DNA from: Ischnura elegans
Lineage: Eukaryota; Arthropoda; Insecta; Odonata; Coenagrionidae
Length of the DNA stretch: 64,000 nucleotides
Reading direction: 5' to 3'
NCBI RefSeq assembly: GCF_921293095.1
Contig: NC_060257.1
Span: 53,604,968-53,668,967 of the forward strand
In this document: one piece after another, positions 20,971-33,599 of the stretch
Numbering within the stretch: position 1 is the stretch's first letter
Layout of the letters: each line of letters opens with the position of its first letter
Program-made: the position numbers and the translations under genes
The notes under the pieces: model-generated
The model's input: the letters and a program-made list of their open reading frames with translations, nothing else
What the model was told of the DNA's origin: nothing
The model's database searches: none

Positions 20971-22339
20971 TCCTTCATAAAGAGTCTCGCACATCACTGA
21001 GTGTAAACCATGGAGATATGAAAGTAGTTGGATTTCCCGGAGGCTAGGCTCCGCCACATTTCGATTGGTTTTCAGGAAGTCACGTGCCCTCTGCCCTCAT
21101 CCTCCGAAAAAACTTGTGCCTACCTCTACGCCACAGAGATATTTGAAAAAGGAAAATAGCGACGGAATAGAAGAGTCTCCGTAAATGTGAAATGGGTTCT
21201 GCTTCCGTTATGTTGAAATGCGTTTGTATTGCGGGTTGCTTACTTAACGGCGTTTTGCAAATGTTTTTGTTATCGATAATACCTCGGAAACGAGCATGTG
21301 CAAAGATACGTATCTCTTAAAACATATATCCTGCTGCAATAGCTTGGGCGTGACCTGGTGGTGAAAAATGAGTGCCTTCATCAGCCGTTATCGGTACAGT
21401 TACTTGCAGACTAATTAACAGGATGTGGCTTGGTCTTTGGTCCCATTGGTTGTGAATCGGATGCATGCTTTTTTACGCACTCTTCTTTGATAGGTTTAAA
21501 TATGCAGATGAAAGATATAAACAAGATATAATGTCATGATAGGAATACTTTGCAGCCATGTGATCGTTTCTCGTGATTTTCGCAAGTCAGGTAATCTAAA
21601 AGAGTGCCTGTATTATTAGGCCGGCGCTTACTTAAAAAAAAATGATACCATTGAACACTTTGAAAGCTGGCCGCTAATTTTAAAGCCCTACTGAAAAATC
21701 CAGCCATTTTTACTAAATGCGCTAATTTTTTTTTAAACATTGGCATCAAAAATATATTTATATCGATGGGTATTTCAATAAAAATGGACTTTGCTCCTTT
21801 TTATGAATGAGTTGAATAACTTTTATTGCTAAATTTTAAATATACCTATATTTTAACAATGAAATCCTACTGTTTTTTAAAATGAAAAAGTTGCAACAAA
21901 TGACGTACCGCCATAATATGCATAATATTGTTTTATTACGCTCAATTTGAACTATTGAAACCACGGAAATCATAAAAAAAGCACTGTTCCAAGCATAGCA
22001 TTCAAAATCCTGGATGACAAAAAGGGTCACTGCACCCTCAACGAACGGTTCTTTCCGCCAAAGAATTTTCACACAAAGTAGGCTGAGATAAGGGTGCCGG
22101 TAGCTACACAGGACTTTTCGTCCTCAAGACATTAAAAGAAGTCTTTTTCCATCAAGCAGTTGATTTTTGATATAACAAAACCACTTGGCAGAAAACTGAA
22201 AAAGTACCATGGGCGAAATATTACGGCTTCTCGCAAACAAAGTCAATGAAATGGAAAGACGTGATATTACGTCCATGGCAATCCTCAGAAGGATTAGCAG
22301 GACGTAATATTACGTCCGTGGCACGCAAAGTGTTAAGAT
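20971..22339. other. Unassigned sequence with a repeated palindrome
   Basis: An ACGTAATATTACGT palindrome occurs at about 22302-22315; a shorter version (ATATTACGTCC with TGG) lies about 55 bp upstream at 22264. The following TGTTAAG and inverse CACTTTGCGTGCC could be one end of a piggyBac-like MITE, but no partner end was found. Confidence 0.35.
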
Positions 22340-22840
22340 TTCGTGGTCTCAAATAGTGCGAATTGGTGAGAAAAGAGTTCCAGGTACATGCGTCGCCGGA
22401 ATAGCCATGCCTGAGGCGCCTGGAGGTGCTTATAGGGCCTGAATGTTGTTATTTTAAATGTTTGGTTTCTATACCAGGATAAAACGTTTCCTAAGGTAAA
22501 CATGACATTTTAAAGGTCTTTGGGAAAAATTTCAACCGTTTTGTCGTATCTCTGGTCGTAGGTGGCAGGGAGGCGGGGGGCGTGCGGTGGGCACCTTTGA
22601 GGCAGTGTTTCGACATGAAAGAATCAAGATACGGCAAAACGGTTAAAATTTTTCCTCAAAGGGCTCTAAAATGTCATGTTTACCTTGGGAAACGTTTTAT
22701 CCTGGTCAAAAAACTCAACATGAAAAATAACTACATTCAGATCCTATAGGTGCCTCAGGCACGGCTATACAGCGTCGCACGAATCTGGAACTTATGCATA
22801 TATTTTTTTCTCATCAATTCGCACATTTTGAGACCGCGAA
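22340..22840. repeat. ~500-bp fold-back element
   Basis: The left arm (TTCGTGGTCTCAAATAGTGC onward) is inverse to the right arm ending GCACATTTTGAGACCGCGAA. Complementarity continues for about 230 bp per arm, including CCAGGATAAAACGTTTCC and its inverse, with scattered differences. The centre is a G-rich loop near 22560-22600. It is likely a MITE; no target duplication was confirmed. Confidence 0.75.
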
Positions 22841-24787
22841 TTCTCAAATTGAATCATTTTTCAAAAATAAGCGCCGGTCTACTGTGTTACCTTAGTTGAA
22901 CTTTACTGTCAATATTTGAGAACAGACCATTGTTGACAACTTTCTGAAATTAAATTCAGGTCTTGAATGCGTAATGCATCGGGAAAAGAGCTTCAATACT
23001 TTCAGTTGAGAGAGAGAGAGAGTCTTACATTGTATTGATGAATGATACCGCAGATTATGCAGATACTGCAAATCGCATTATGATCATAAAATTTCAAAAC
23101 TTTTAGAGCAGCTTAAGTTTATGGAAAAAAAATTTCGCTAAGCGTTCTTTACATCATTAGATACCATATTCGTGTATGCTGAAGCGTGTCTTACTCATAA
23201 TTAATATTGTCACGCGCAATGATGAATGTTATAAACTATCCAAGCGGAAATGGAAATAATTAATTTTCCCATAATTCTAGTATGCAGTGGCATTGAATAA
23301 CAATGTACAATACTTGAAAATAAATCCAAATAAAGAGATGGTAGTGGAGATTATCGTTGATAGGTGGATTTAAGCCTTCAGTTGTTATCATTCTAGCCAT
23401 TCAGATGAATCCTCACTCTTCAGTCCACGGTTTTCCTTGTTTCTGTAATAATTTCCTTCTCTTTCGTTATGAAGCGTGATATTATCCGGTATTTTGTTGT
23501 GGGAATAAATTAGAGTGTGCATTACCGCTATGAATACTCTGAGAGATAATATTTATCTTCCTCTCTATGCTTGTATATAATCTAGGGAACGGTCTTGAAT
23601 AATTAAAATTTGTCCTGTAATATCTTCATTGTGTTCCATGAAAATACAGGTGGTAGCATGTGGTGCAAGGAAATTGCATTTCGTGGAAATAAGCCCTAAA
23701 ACATTCCATATCTTTATATTTTAGGTTCAACGCAGAGAGCTCACTAAAATAATGAAAAAAGTGTGGTTGAAGTATCACCAAGTCCTTTAATAGCCGTTAG
23801 ATATTTGTTTCACTGGCTTAGTTGTCCGCCAAAGTGGATTATTCAGTATAAATGTATGATAGAAAGGACTAATTACTCATCTGACCGCATTCGGAAACAG
23901 CTCAATGATTTCTTCACTAGGCCGAGGTATTATAGTATTCGCTTGATTTATCGTCGATTTACGATATTATTTAGTGATAATCCTCGGTTGTAGCTTGAGC
24001 TTAGTGTTGAGCTGACTACTGCCTTCGCTGGTATCTTATTTTTTCACAAAGATAGATTTAGGTTTTACTGGGTGTTATTCTGTTTCATGTACCTTATAGA
24101 ATTTGGGTATTAATATTTGAATTATCGGGCAGATGAAAAAATTAACCTCATCCCTCAGTGAAGGTCTTGGAAAATGGCGATCGCGTTTTTGAACAGTTGA
24201 CGCATATCCAACGGATAACAATCATTTTAGTTAAGTTATAACTAAATATTTTTTGTAAAATATTTCCTTTTGAGTCGTCCTTATAAAAAGATGGGTAATT
24301 TTTCTAACCAATATTGTGGAAAATTTTATCAATTTCTCCAAATCTTTCCAAATTAAGCCTAAAAAAAGCATTCTGTTTATCGTCGTAGTTGGATCAATAT
24401 ACAATAGGCAACATTACGTATTTATGTCTTACGGTATTTTGTCGGAGGAAACTCTTTCCATGTTTTTTATTGGTTGGAGCTAATTATAACCTAGAAATAA
24501 GCCCTTCCGGCTCCGAAAACTGGCCAACACCGTGGCGCTAATAATAATATCGTCACTCCTAAGAATAGAGTTCCTCCGAACTATCATCTATAATGCTCGA
24601 TAAATAATTTTATTTTTAACACTTCTAAATTCTTGGAAATTGATTTATACACGTTCCCGACCAATTCGCGCAGTAATGACCACCGGCGTGGAAGCATGTG
24701 TAGCATGTCGCTTAACCCTTTCGCTGACATTAACTATCCACATAAAGCACACCTAATTTTATCCGCTCTTATTGTATCTATGTTGTT
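22841..24787. other. Unassigned AT-rich sequence
   Basis: It contains a short GA repeat (23008-23022) and a diverged repeat at 23935-24090 matching 11160-11300. No gene recognised. 24773-24787 is the left target duplication of the SINE-like copy that follows. Confidence 0.4.
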
Positions 24788-25109
24788 ATCTACCGATTCG
24801 ATCGATGGATTTTTCTTCCTCATAGGAAAATCCACTAGGATCGCTAGAACATCAATTGCATATGCTTGGTTTCGCTTATAGTAGGGCCCCCTTCGCTTCT
24901 ATAGCGTTGGGGTGTTTTTCCCTCGTCCCGTTCCTTCCGTTCCTATCCCTTCCCAGAGGCGTCGGCGGGCTCCCATCGCGGCGGCGCCTCTATCCTTTTC
25001 CCTTCCCGTCCTTCCCCTCCCCGGGTGCCTGGGCGTATAAGCCACGGGCTTGGTTCCCGGCCCCGGTGCGTTGTATCCTTCGAAGGGTTCACCTAGAACC
25101 CTCATACTC
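24788..25109 (+). mobile_element. SINE-like GC-rich retroposon (family C), copy 2
   Basis: This 322-bp copy is flanked by a perfect 15-bp duplication TGTATCTATGTTGTT (24773-24787 and 25110-25124). Landmarks are TTCTTCCTCATAGGAAAATC, GGGCCCCCTTCGCTTCTATA and GGTTCCCGGCCCC. The open frames on both strands across it are shadows of its GC-rich body. Confidence 0.9.
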
Positions 25110-25124
25110 TGTATCTATGTTGTT

Positions 25125-28100
25125 TCAATCTTAGCCACACCCAAGTATGCTTAGATGAGTGAGGTTTTTGTAATTAGCACTGGAGACTAAGTGACTAAAT
25201 TTTCATATTGAAATATAAAATTATTATAAAATTTTTGTAAAAAAATAAAGCTTAAAATTTTGTCAATAGTTGGCGATAACTATACATTTTTTCGCCGAAA
25301 TTTCTTTAACAACTCCGGTGTAATCGATGACGTGATGAACCTCTAAAAAATAGAAAATAAAAGAAATAAAGATAAAAAACACGCTTTAATCGAATTCAGG
25401 ATAAAATACATATAAAAGTAAAAAATTAAGATTTTCACTATTTCGAGAAAAAAGCATGGGTGCTGATTAGATGAAGATGTAAGTATTGTGTGTCAAACCT
25501 TACTCTCCTATTAAGCTCTTCAATTTACATTTCTAATAAGTGTATTCGGCACCCACGCCTTTTTCTCTAAAAAGTGTAAAAGTTTCTAATTACGATTGAG
25601 TGTATGTTGTACTGCTTTTGGAAAAAGGGTCTTTTTAAAAATCTTTATCATTTTATGTTTTTCTGTATTCAGATCCATCTGTTGGGAAAGAGGGGAAACA
25701 ATTTTGATCAAAATTACTCGTGGAATGGGCATGTCGGCCGTTATTACTGATGCGATCTTTGATGACAAACTTAAATTTAGGAGTTTCAAAGAAATAAAAT
25801 TGACCACAACTGCTTTGTTTTTACTCTGGGTCCAAGGCTCACAGGTTGTTGTTTTTTTTTGACTTCAATAGTGTGATACAGACCCTCCACACCTTTCTCA
25901 AAACACATCCAGTCTCATCTCAATATATTTTGACCATTGGCGCATCAGTTCCTGCGCCCGGAAGTTGTTCTTTCCTCGGGGTTTCTCTTTAATGAGTCTC
26001 TCCAAAAGGATGTCTCTTACGATATTGGTCTTCAAACAGATGAGTCCAATACACCTTCGCGCCACAGATACTGGACGATTAAAATGGTATGTAGACGGTA
26101 TAGAGCTAGTGACCAATCAGAGGCTCCTCCATCCTCCTCCATCTCGTCGTTCCCCTCCCTTTCTTTTCCCCTCCACGAGGCCCACCAGCGTTACCAGACC
26201 ATGGGAATAAATGTATGCGAGGCGGAAGAACATTAAGTAAACTCCGGGCTCGGAATGCACAAGGATCTGATACGATTATCCTTAAGGTAAAGAGCCAGCA
26301 AACCTCCGGTAGCGTAATTGCTGTTGTTGTATTTTCAAATTGTTTATAACTAATTGTTTATAACTTATAATTGTTTTTAACTGAGGAATTTTTGGCTTTC
26401 CTCCATGGTATAATTCTTAAATAGATGGATCATTTAAACATAATAATAGCTTTGTCATTTTTTATCATAAATTTTCACATATTGGAGAATGATTTTTGCA
26501 GTATTTCTTAAAAATATATTGCCACTTCACTTAATCCAGCTTTTGCTATCAATGAGCCATCTACAGAATTAATAATATTTTATTCGTAGCATAATTTTAA
26601 TCCCCCCCTTTTTTTAGTTTTAGCTGGAATGAGTTATGAGCTTGAATTTGGCTGGGCTATCATTTGCGAAAAGTAAATGAATAATGTCATTAATGTAATT
26701 AGTTCAGATGTAATCAGAATCTTAATAGCACTGCAAAAGCATTTTATGATTATGTAAACGCGTGGTGATAATTAATTTTGATAATTATTTTAAAATGATA
26801 TCGTTTGGTATTTAGTACGATGTAGTGGATATTATTTGTATTATTTGAAAAAAGGCATTGTAATATATCCTATTATTTAAATTATAATTTAATTGTAATT
26901 AATCGATTAGAATAAATCCTGTCGAAATATTGCAATGTTTTATTTTCCTAAAATGTTAAAATTGCTTATGTTCTCATGGATCCATTTCAATTAATAGTGT
27001 TTGCATTTTAAAAATTCCAACTATGAACGAGAGGTGGTTTGTTGGGCTAGAGCATTGAACTAATTTCGTTGCACATATAACTATCTAACTATCATTAGTC
27101 CATTGATTGAATTTTCAGTGTGCATAGAAAACATCTCTGCTAATATTCGCTGTTAACATAAATATAAAAATTTGTAATGGAGAAACTACTGGGTCAAAAG
27201 TGTTTTACTTATAGAAGCGGCCAGGTTTTGAGAAAAAACTAAGATATATATTTCGTCACGAGACGAGGATCCACTGATTGTATACATTTTAAACTCTTCA
27301 TGCGTCACCTAATGGACCAGTGAAGCAGGAGCGATTCTTCCTCTTGATATACATGATGGATAGATGCAGAGAAAATGATAAAAATGAGTTACAAAGAATT
27401 TATGCGATGAATAACGTATGGTGCATGAACATCGCATACTCTGAGAAGAAGAACAAGGTTTCGGGTGGTTTTGTATCTTTGTTCAGTGGTTTTGGCTGCA
27501 CGTATACCTATCATCCACCATTTTTTCAAATGACCTTTCTGGTCGTAATAGAAGGGAAAAAATGGATATATTGTGCCGTGAATCGAGGAAACCCTCTAAA
27601 TGCTTACCTTATGGCGTGAAATAATGTATCACTCAATATTGGAAATAGGAGACCTTTCTGCCGATGAGAATCTATTTTAGGGCAAGGCCGCAGAAGAATC
27701 CAATGCCATCTTGCAATTGCGGTACAAAGAATCTATCGATCCAACGCCGGCTCTATCCGAAATTAGCATGAAAATAGATCGCTCCGAAGAAGCTCTTACC
27801 CGTTAGGGGTGTTCTACGAATTCAGATAAAATAGTGAATGAGAGATGCTATTTCGCACTTGTCAGGCGACACTTCGAAAGCGACCGAATGGAATCCAGAG
27901 ACTTCATCTGTGCGCTCAATAAAACTCAAAGGACAGATGTGCGTTTCGTCGCAAGAGTGCTGTGAGTGAACAGAAATAGGCAATCAGATTTTACAAGAAG
28001 TCGGCTAAAAGGTGCCGGAGATATTGAGGCTTCTTGCTAGGCTTAAAATGCTGGAGAAATAGTTACCTTCTAGAGCGATGCAGTCTTAGAACCTCACTAT

Positions 28101-28316
28101 ATTTCTTGATCCGGGAAAAACTATTTTTCCAAACAGATAGGTATTCGTTTTTCCCAGAACAATGAAGGTCTTCAATAAATACAAAATGGAACTCATCTCT
28201 AATGTAACTCAATTATTCTTCTTAATCATACACGATTTTGTTGTCTCTTTTAGCTTATTTATTCATCTGCCCTGGTAAATTGTCAACAACGTTTTACCCT
28301 TGGCAACCCCTTGCTT
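25125..28316. other. Unassigned sequence
   Basis: About 25160-25700 shows weak ordered similarity to 38440-38770 (AAAGTGTA, TACTGCTTTTGGA and TTTTTAAAAATCTTT segments), probably an old repeat. No gene is recognised. The 99-codon frames at 25937 and 27320 and the 88-codon frame at 25596 lack known motifs. Confidence 0.35.
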
Positions 28317-28515
28317 ATTTATAAACTTCAACAATCTCCTTTTAGCCCGGTCAAAATAGACATTGACCCTTGCATAAATTGTCAACAAGCTGAAAATTTG
28401 CATGAACCTCAAAGATACCACTCTAATGAAATCCTGAAAAGTCCCCATCGATCCCGTGAGTGCAAAAAATTTTATTCAAGGTCAAAGGTCACAAAAATGA
28501 GTTTTTTTTTTGCAT
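28317..28515 (+). repeat. Interspersed repeat, family H, copy 1
   Basis: It matches 51040-51235 in the same orientation: CTAATGAAATCCTGAAAAGT, CATCGATCCCGT, CTTATTCAAGGTCAAAGGTC, then a T-run. It is about 200 bp and non-coding. The class is unknown. Confidence 0.7.
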
Positions 28516-28629
28516 TTTTTTGGCCAAACGGTTAGTTTTATGATAAAAATTGCTCAGACCAAAATTGTAGCTCAAAAAATTATCTACAAAATTGTGATTT
28601 CACTTTTTTCTCTAAGATTTACCGTTTCT

Positions 28630-28750
28630 GAGAAAAAGCCATTCGAATGTAGGCTAGAGCTGTATTCTTCGTAATATGCATGACTATATTGTTGCGCTCT
28701 CCGAACATTATTGGACGCGTAACTCGCATACATTCGAATGGCTTTTTCTT
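28630..28750. repeat. Short inverted repeat
   Basis: GAAAAAGCCATTCGAATGTA and its inverse, about 22 bp each, flank about 77 bp. It could form a hairpin or be a short MITE. Confidence 0.55.
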
Positions 28751-29863
28751 CTTCTTCGACGATTTTAATAAGCATGAATGAGTTAGAAACACGTGTGAGC
28801 AAAGTAAAGAGTGCTAACGCGCGAGTTCTACTCTTTATTCATCCGGTCTCTATGGTAATTGGTCTCTCTAACGACTACTGAAATCATCCTTCCTTGTTCT
28901 TTGAACATATCGCACGGCAAGTAGGCTGACTGTTGATGTCGGGCGCAATGGAGATTACGAGACCGTACGGGTTTACTAATTTACGCCGATGAGACAGAGT
29001 TTCCAAAAGTTTCACGCATGAAAAACGCTTTTTTACCGCTGTCGGCGTAAAGTAATTGGTAGGGAGGAGTCCAGTTGGAAAATCTCTTAGGAAGAGTGAG
29101 TGAGAGACGTACTGAATGAATGCTTGGAGAAAAGGGAAAAACGTTCAGAGTGGACAAGGACGTGGAATATGGGACATGAAAAATTTGAATGACCAGCTAC
29201 TCTGTCTACGCCTTTGATTATGACTGAAGTTGTGCTTTACAGAATAGTATTCAAAATCTGATGCACAGGTAATGAGCGCATGTTCATGTTAAAATACTTT
29301 TCAGAATTCTGTCCAAAATTAAGAACAATGTTTCTTACAAGTTTTTCAATCTCAAGCTTCATAGCAATCTTGGCTAATGCCTTAATTTTGTTTGCTACCT
29401 CAACTTTTGCTTGATGAAAATTAAAACATGATTTCGTAGTTATGGTTTCACCAATTTCGGTAGTGCAATTAGGAATATGGAGGTAGCCAAAATATTTGTT
29501 AGCGTTCAAGTGTGATGCTTTGTAGTTGCTTGAGATTACTTAAGTGCCCGGTTTATTAAATACCTTCGTCAGAAATGCTTTTATCCTTGATTAAATTTTA
29601 ATGCCAGAAATTGTCAATAAGATAATGGAATGCAGGCCATAACGTTATTTTTTATATATTTTAATAGAGGAATCTTCGAGGCAATATCATAATCATAATT
29701 AGTCAACAATCCAAAGATTGCTTTGACGCAGCTCTCTATTCCTCTCTCTTATCCGTTACGCTTTTCACAGCGACTTATTTCTTCTTTTTCACATCCTTTA
29801 TCACCTGTACTATGTAACTCATTCGGGGCAGTCGTTTACCCTTCTTCCCTTCCACCTGTCTTA
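28751..29863. other. Unassigned sequence
   Basis: No feature recognised. The 90-codon minus-strand frame at 29237-29509 has no familiar motif. Confidence 0.4.
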
Positions 29864-30534
29864 CAATAGGGTGGTTTCCTATTATTTTTTTATTGCCTAA
29901 ATCGAAAGATTATTACTCCTGGAGTACGTATTTCACGCTTTTAGATTTTTAAATGACGATATCTATTTATCGCGATTAAATGAAAAGTGAAAATTTTCAA
30001 GCGCGCGAAAACGCGACGCTTAAGTATGAATGTCGGGAAGTCTCTCCGCGTGACGTATTTCTGGTTCCCCTTCCCGCACTGCGAGGTGACCTTGAGGCGA
30101 GGCTTAGCGCTGATACGACGCAGGCTGCTAGCGGCTAGCCTAGTACCCTGCTGGCTGGTAGCGCTTGGCTTAAATAAGGATTATTAATAACTTATCACAC
30201 GAGGAAAACTTTCCGACCTTAGCCAATTTTAATAAGTGATTGTTAAGACATGTTTCCCTGAGCTCTGCGCCTCATGCATGCAATGGTAACCTCAGACGAC
30301 GTATAACTCCTATCTACTCGTATAGAAACTAGGTCCCTGTGACGTCACGTGGAGTGGCATCGCATGGGCGCCAATCTGGCCCTTTTCAAATGAGGATAAA
30401 AATGGACCATTGCCATTCGTCTAACCCGGTATTTCTAAAACAAAATAATTTGTATATTATGAATACACTAATGGTGGGTAACGAATCGCAATCAATGCCT
30501 TTCGTTTTCTTTGATGAAGGAAACCACCCTATTG
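29864..30534 (-). mobile_element. MITE family D, copy 3 (inverted)
   Basis: This 671-bp copy has intact ends: CAATAGGGTGGTTTCCT at the left and AGGAAACCACCCTATTG at the right. It is inverted relative to copies 1 and 2. The open frames at 29987 and 30339 fall within or across it and are not genes. Confidence 0.85.
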
Positions 30535-30967
30535 TTTTCATTAGGCCACCATGCCTCATACTGTTGCCAACTAAGTTGTCCCATTTTCACCTAAGGTTTT
30601 TAAGAAGATATTATACTCTCCCACTCTTCTTAGCACTTCATCATTGTTACTCCGTCGATCCATTTTATCTTCATCATTCTTCGGTAGCGCCACATTTCCA
30701 ATGCTTCCACTCTCGACTTCTCTGTTGCGGTCAATATCCCGAGGCAATATATTATTTAAGTTATGGTCCATGAATGGCGCCAAAAAGGAAACTGGAATTG
30801 AAAATATTAATGCTCTTTGGCGACTGCTGCGCGTTGAAAGGCTCAGCATAATATCAGAGGGATGCTTATTACAGATGGTATTTATGGTTCGAATCGTTTC
30901 ACCAATATTCATTTAACAACATTTTTAGCTAATAACTTCAGGCTTTACTTTGTGAAACCTCTCCATA
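30535..30967. other. Unassigned sequence
   Basis: Overlapping open frames of 90-144 codons occur on both strands, but none has a recognisable domain. Confidence 0.35.
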
Positions 30968-31104
30968 TTGGAAGTAAGGAAATAAAACTTTGTAAGGTTC
31001 ACTGTTATTTAATTATGGGCACGACCAACCAAGTTACGAAACCCGGGTCGTGCCCATAATTAAATAACAGTGAACCTTACAAAGTTTTATTTCCTTACTT
31101 CCAA
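30968..31104. repeat. Perfect 59-bp inverted repeat (hairpin)
   Basis: 30968-31026 is exactly complementary to 31046-31104, with a 19-nt spacer. The arms begin TTGGAAGTAAGGAAATAAAA. The phrase CAACATTTTTAGC occurs both just before the left arm (about 30917) and just after the right arm (31102), which fits a template-switching event. It could equally be a hairpin-RNA source or an assembly artefact. Confidence 0.9.
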
Positions 31105-32101
31105 CATTTTTAGCATTTAATTTCATAGATCCCCTCAGTTTCTAATTTATCGCATCACTTTGTTTGGGTACTAATGCTTGAAACCAAATGGGTCACAAAT
31201 GAAGTACACTCTGAGAATAAGTATATTAATGTATAATATTACAGTAGGTATAAAATAATTATTTTTTAATTAAAAATTCCAATTTCATTAAAAAGAAGGA
31301 AATAAAGGCCGATGGATATATTAAAGGAATAGTATGTATTAAATTGAATACGGTTATAGTTAAAGAATAACATGACTTAAAAATAAAACGGGTAAGATAA
31401 CGATGAATTACGGTGCTATTTCTAGTTTTGTCTTGTCTTATACTGTCTTCTAAGGTGTATTCACTCACTCACTGATTCAGCCAGGGGGTTAGTTTGGAAA
31501 TATGAGGGTAGGGCTCATCCTAAACTAAGCTATAGACGTGTGAACAACATATTCAGGCATGTATGCCAGTTCCTTTCCCTGGGCCTTATTAAATTTTTAG
31601 TTTTTCGTATCCTGGCCACATTGTATAGTAATGATTTTTCTTGGGTATGTCCAAAGGCTTTGCCAACATTATATTTCGGTCGATAACCAATCGATTTACC
31701 AACTGAACTTCCCCGCTCATCTAAAATATATCTGTGGTTGCATGTAGTTGCACTAAAATATTTTTGCGAATAAATACGGCCAAAGAATAGTGCCCCTTTT
31801 ATTTTTGGTTAAGTTATCTTAAATCGATAGTATCGAAAATCTTGATGCCATCGTTGTTCTGTACCACCGAAATCATTCCCTTTCCTTGGACTTAGTGGGA
31901 TACCTCATCAGCGTCGGAGATTTATTTCCGGTTTTTCCTTATCGACAAAGTGATTGCTTCACTGCGAGTCGCTGTCCGTATCTTTCATCCCCTGAGGGAA
32001 AAAACATTGACTTACCATCCGGAATCGGTAGTCCCCAAGGAGACCTTGTGGTCATCGCTCTTTCTTTCCGTTTTCTTCTGTCCAAATTCTCATGATGCTT
32101 T
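31105..32101. other. Unassigned AT-rich sequence
   Basis: CACCGAAATCATT...GATACCTCATCAGCGTC near 31863-31915 recurs in diverged form near 32862-32910. No gene recognised. Confidence 0.35.
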
Positions 32102-32445
32102 CATCTACGTCTACATGCTACCCCGCAAGCATGTAGGGGTTTAGCGGTGGATGTTAAGACACCAGCCGTGTACAAATGAAAATGAAATGCTTTAACGAAA
32201 CTACGCATATCATTTATTATAGTTTTCGGTTTCTGTCGGACCTGGAAATTAATTACACCTCTAACGTTATGTTCTCCGTTTCGCTCTTACAGATATTCAT
32301 TCTCCATTGCTCAAGCATTACTCCATTACTAAGTCTAGCGCGTGGCCTCCGAATTTCGAACGGCTCCGGGTCTAATTCGTTTCTGTGTAACATTTTAGCA
32401 GTTTTTGGGTACTGTAATTTACGGCAACCTTTTTGTTGAAGTTAT
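32102..32445 (-). mobile_element. CR1/Jockey-like LINE 3' fragment
   Basis: This is homologous to 823-1320. On the minus strand a decayed reverse-transcriptase C-terminus is followed by the 3' untranslated part with GCTGGTGTCTTAACATCC. It ends in the GTAGACGTAGATGA tail at 32102. Confidence 0.75.
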
Positions 32446-33599
32446 ATTAAATTTCAGCTTCTCGGGTACTATAATTAATTTACGAGTTTGAGTTCGTTAC
32501 CTGCTTTGGTTCTCTTGTTCTCCTACGGTTGAACTGTTACCCTTAAATCTAATTATACACCCTATTCTCCCTTCTACTATTTTTTTTGGAGAAAATAGTT
32601 GTTTTAGTTTTAAATTATATGTTTAGTACAGTTAATTCCTAAGTCCCTTCAACTCTTAAGAATGGCATAATCCAGCCCTCTATCCCCCTTTTTTAAAAAC
32701 CTAGTTCTATACTTCCCTGAGATTGCCCTTCTTTTCCTGTATAGAGTACTCATGATCTTGACCTTCTATGGGTGATTTTAAATTTAACCTTTCCAAACCA
32801 TGGAGATAAAATGGGGAATGAAAGGGGTTTATTCATAGTAATGTAAATTATGTCATGTGCCACCGAAATTATTACTTTTCGATAGACTTAGTAAGATACC
32901 TCATCACCGTCAGAGAAAATCTAAGTATTGACCCAAAGATACGAAAAAAATTCGAAAACTTTAAATACTTTCAATACAAAAAGTTGCCTAATTTACTTGT
33001 TGGATGAGAAAATGATTTTCTGAACGAATGTTGAACAAAACCATTCACGTTCCACATTGCCAATGATCTCGCGCAAATGTATGTTAAGCGAAGTGATTTT
33101 TCATTTTAGATATCGGAGAAAGCATTTTTTAATTCTTCAATTAAATTCGGCTCCCTTTTTGTTTAGCAGTATTTACAGTTGGGGAATTTTTTAATCGTAG
33201 CTTTGGGTCTGTTTTTAGTTTTTCACGTTTCGTTTGAGGGTATTAGCTCATTTCTTCGAAAAATCCTAGATTATATTCCTTTTTATGTAGTTAATAGTAA
33301 GTGTAACAATCGTCCTATTTACTAAGTACACCTTTTAATTTTCCTAATTTTTTTTTAGCAGTTCACTGTCTGTTTTGGTATTTTTAATGCCAGGTTTATC
33401 CCTTATTTTTTCTTATTGCAACGAATATCTCCGTCATATCAACGCTCACCATAACGATATTTCATTGTTGAAACGAAACAAAATTACCTATCATTCGAAC
33501 AAGTCGAAAAATATCAATATTAATTATAAAGAAAAACCTTTCCCAAGTTGACAGCCATGTTGCACTTCCTCTAATCTCTCCCCAAAGACGCTGGTGGTG
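32446..33599. other. Unassigned AT-rich sequence
   Basis: No feature recognised apart from the diverged repeat near 32862-32910. Confidence 0.4.

Noticed and set aside
22206..22335. Repeated ACGTAATATTACGT-like palindromes as a possible operator or CRISPR-like array
   Set aside because: Only two partial copies and no regular spacing. A MITE end is a likelier source.
25937..26236. 99- and 81-codon overlapping plus-strand frames
   Set aside because: They overlap in two frames, have no known motif and lack splice or promoter context. Probably chance.
27320..27619. 99-codon plus-strand frame
   Set aside because: No recognised domain and no supporting signals. It could be a relic but cannot be supported.
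30339..30773. 144-codon plus-strand frame
   Set aside because: It starts inside MITE family D copy 3 and has low-complexity, motif-free sequence.
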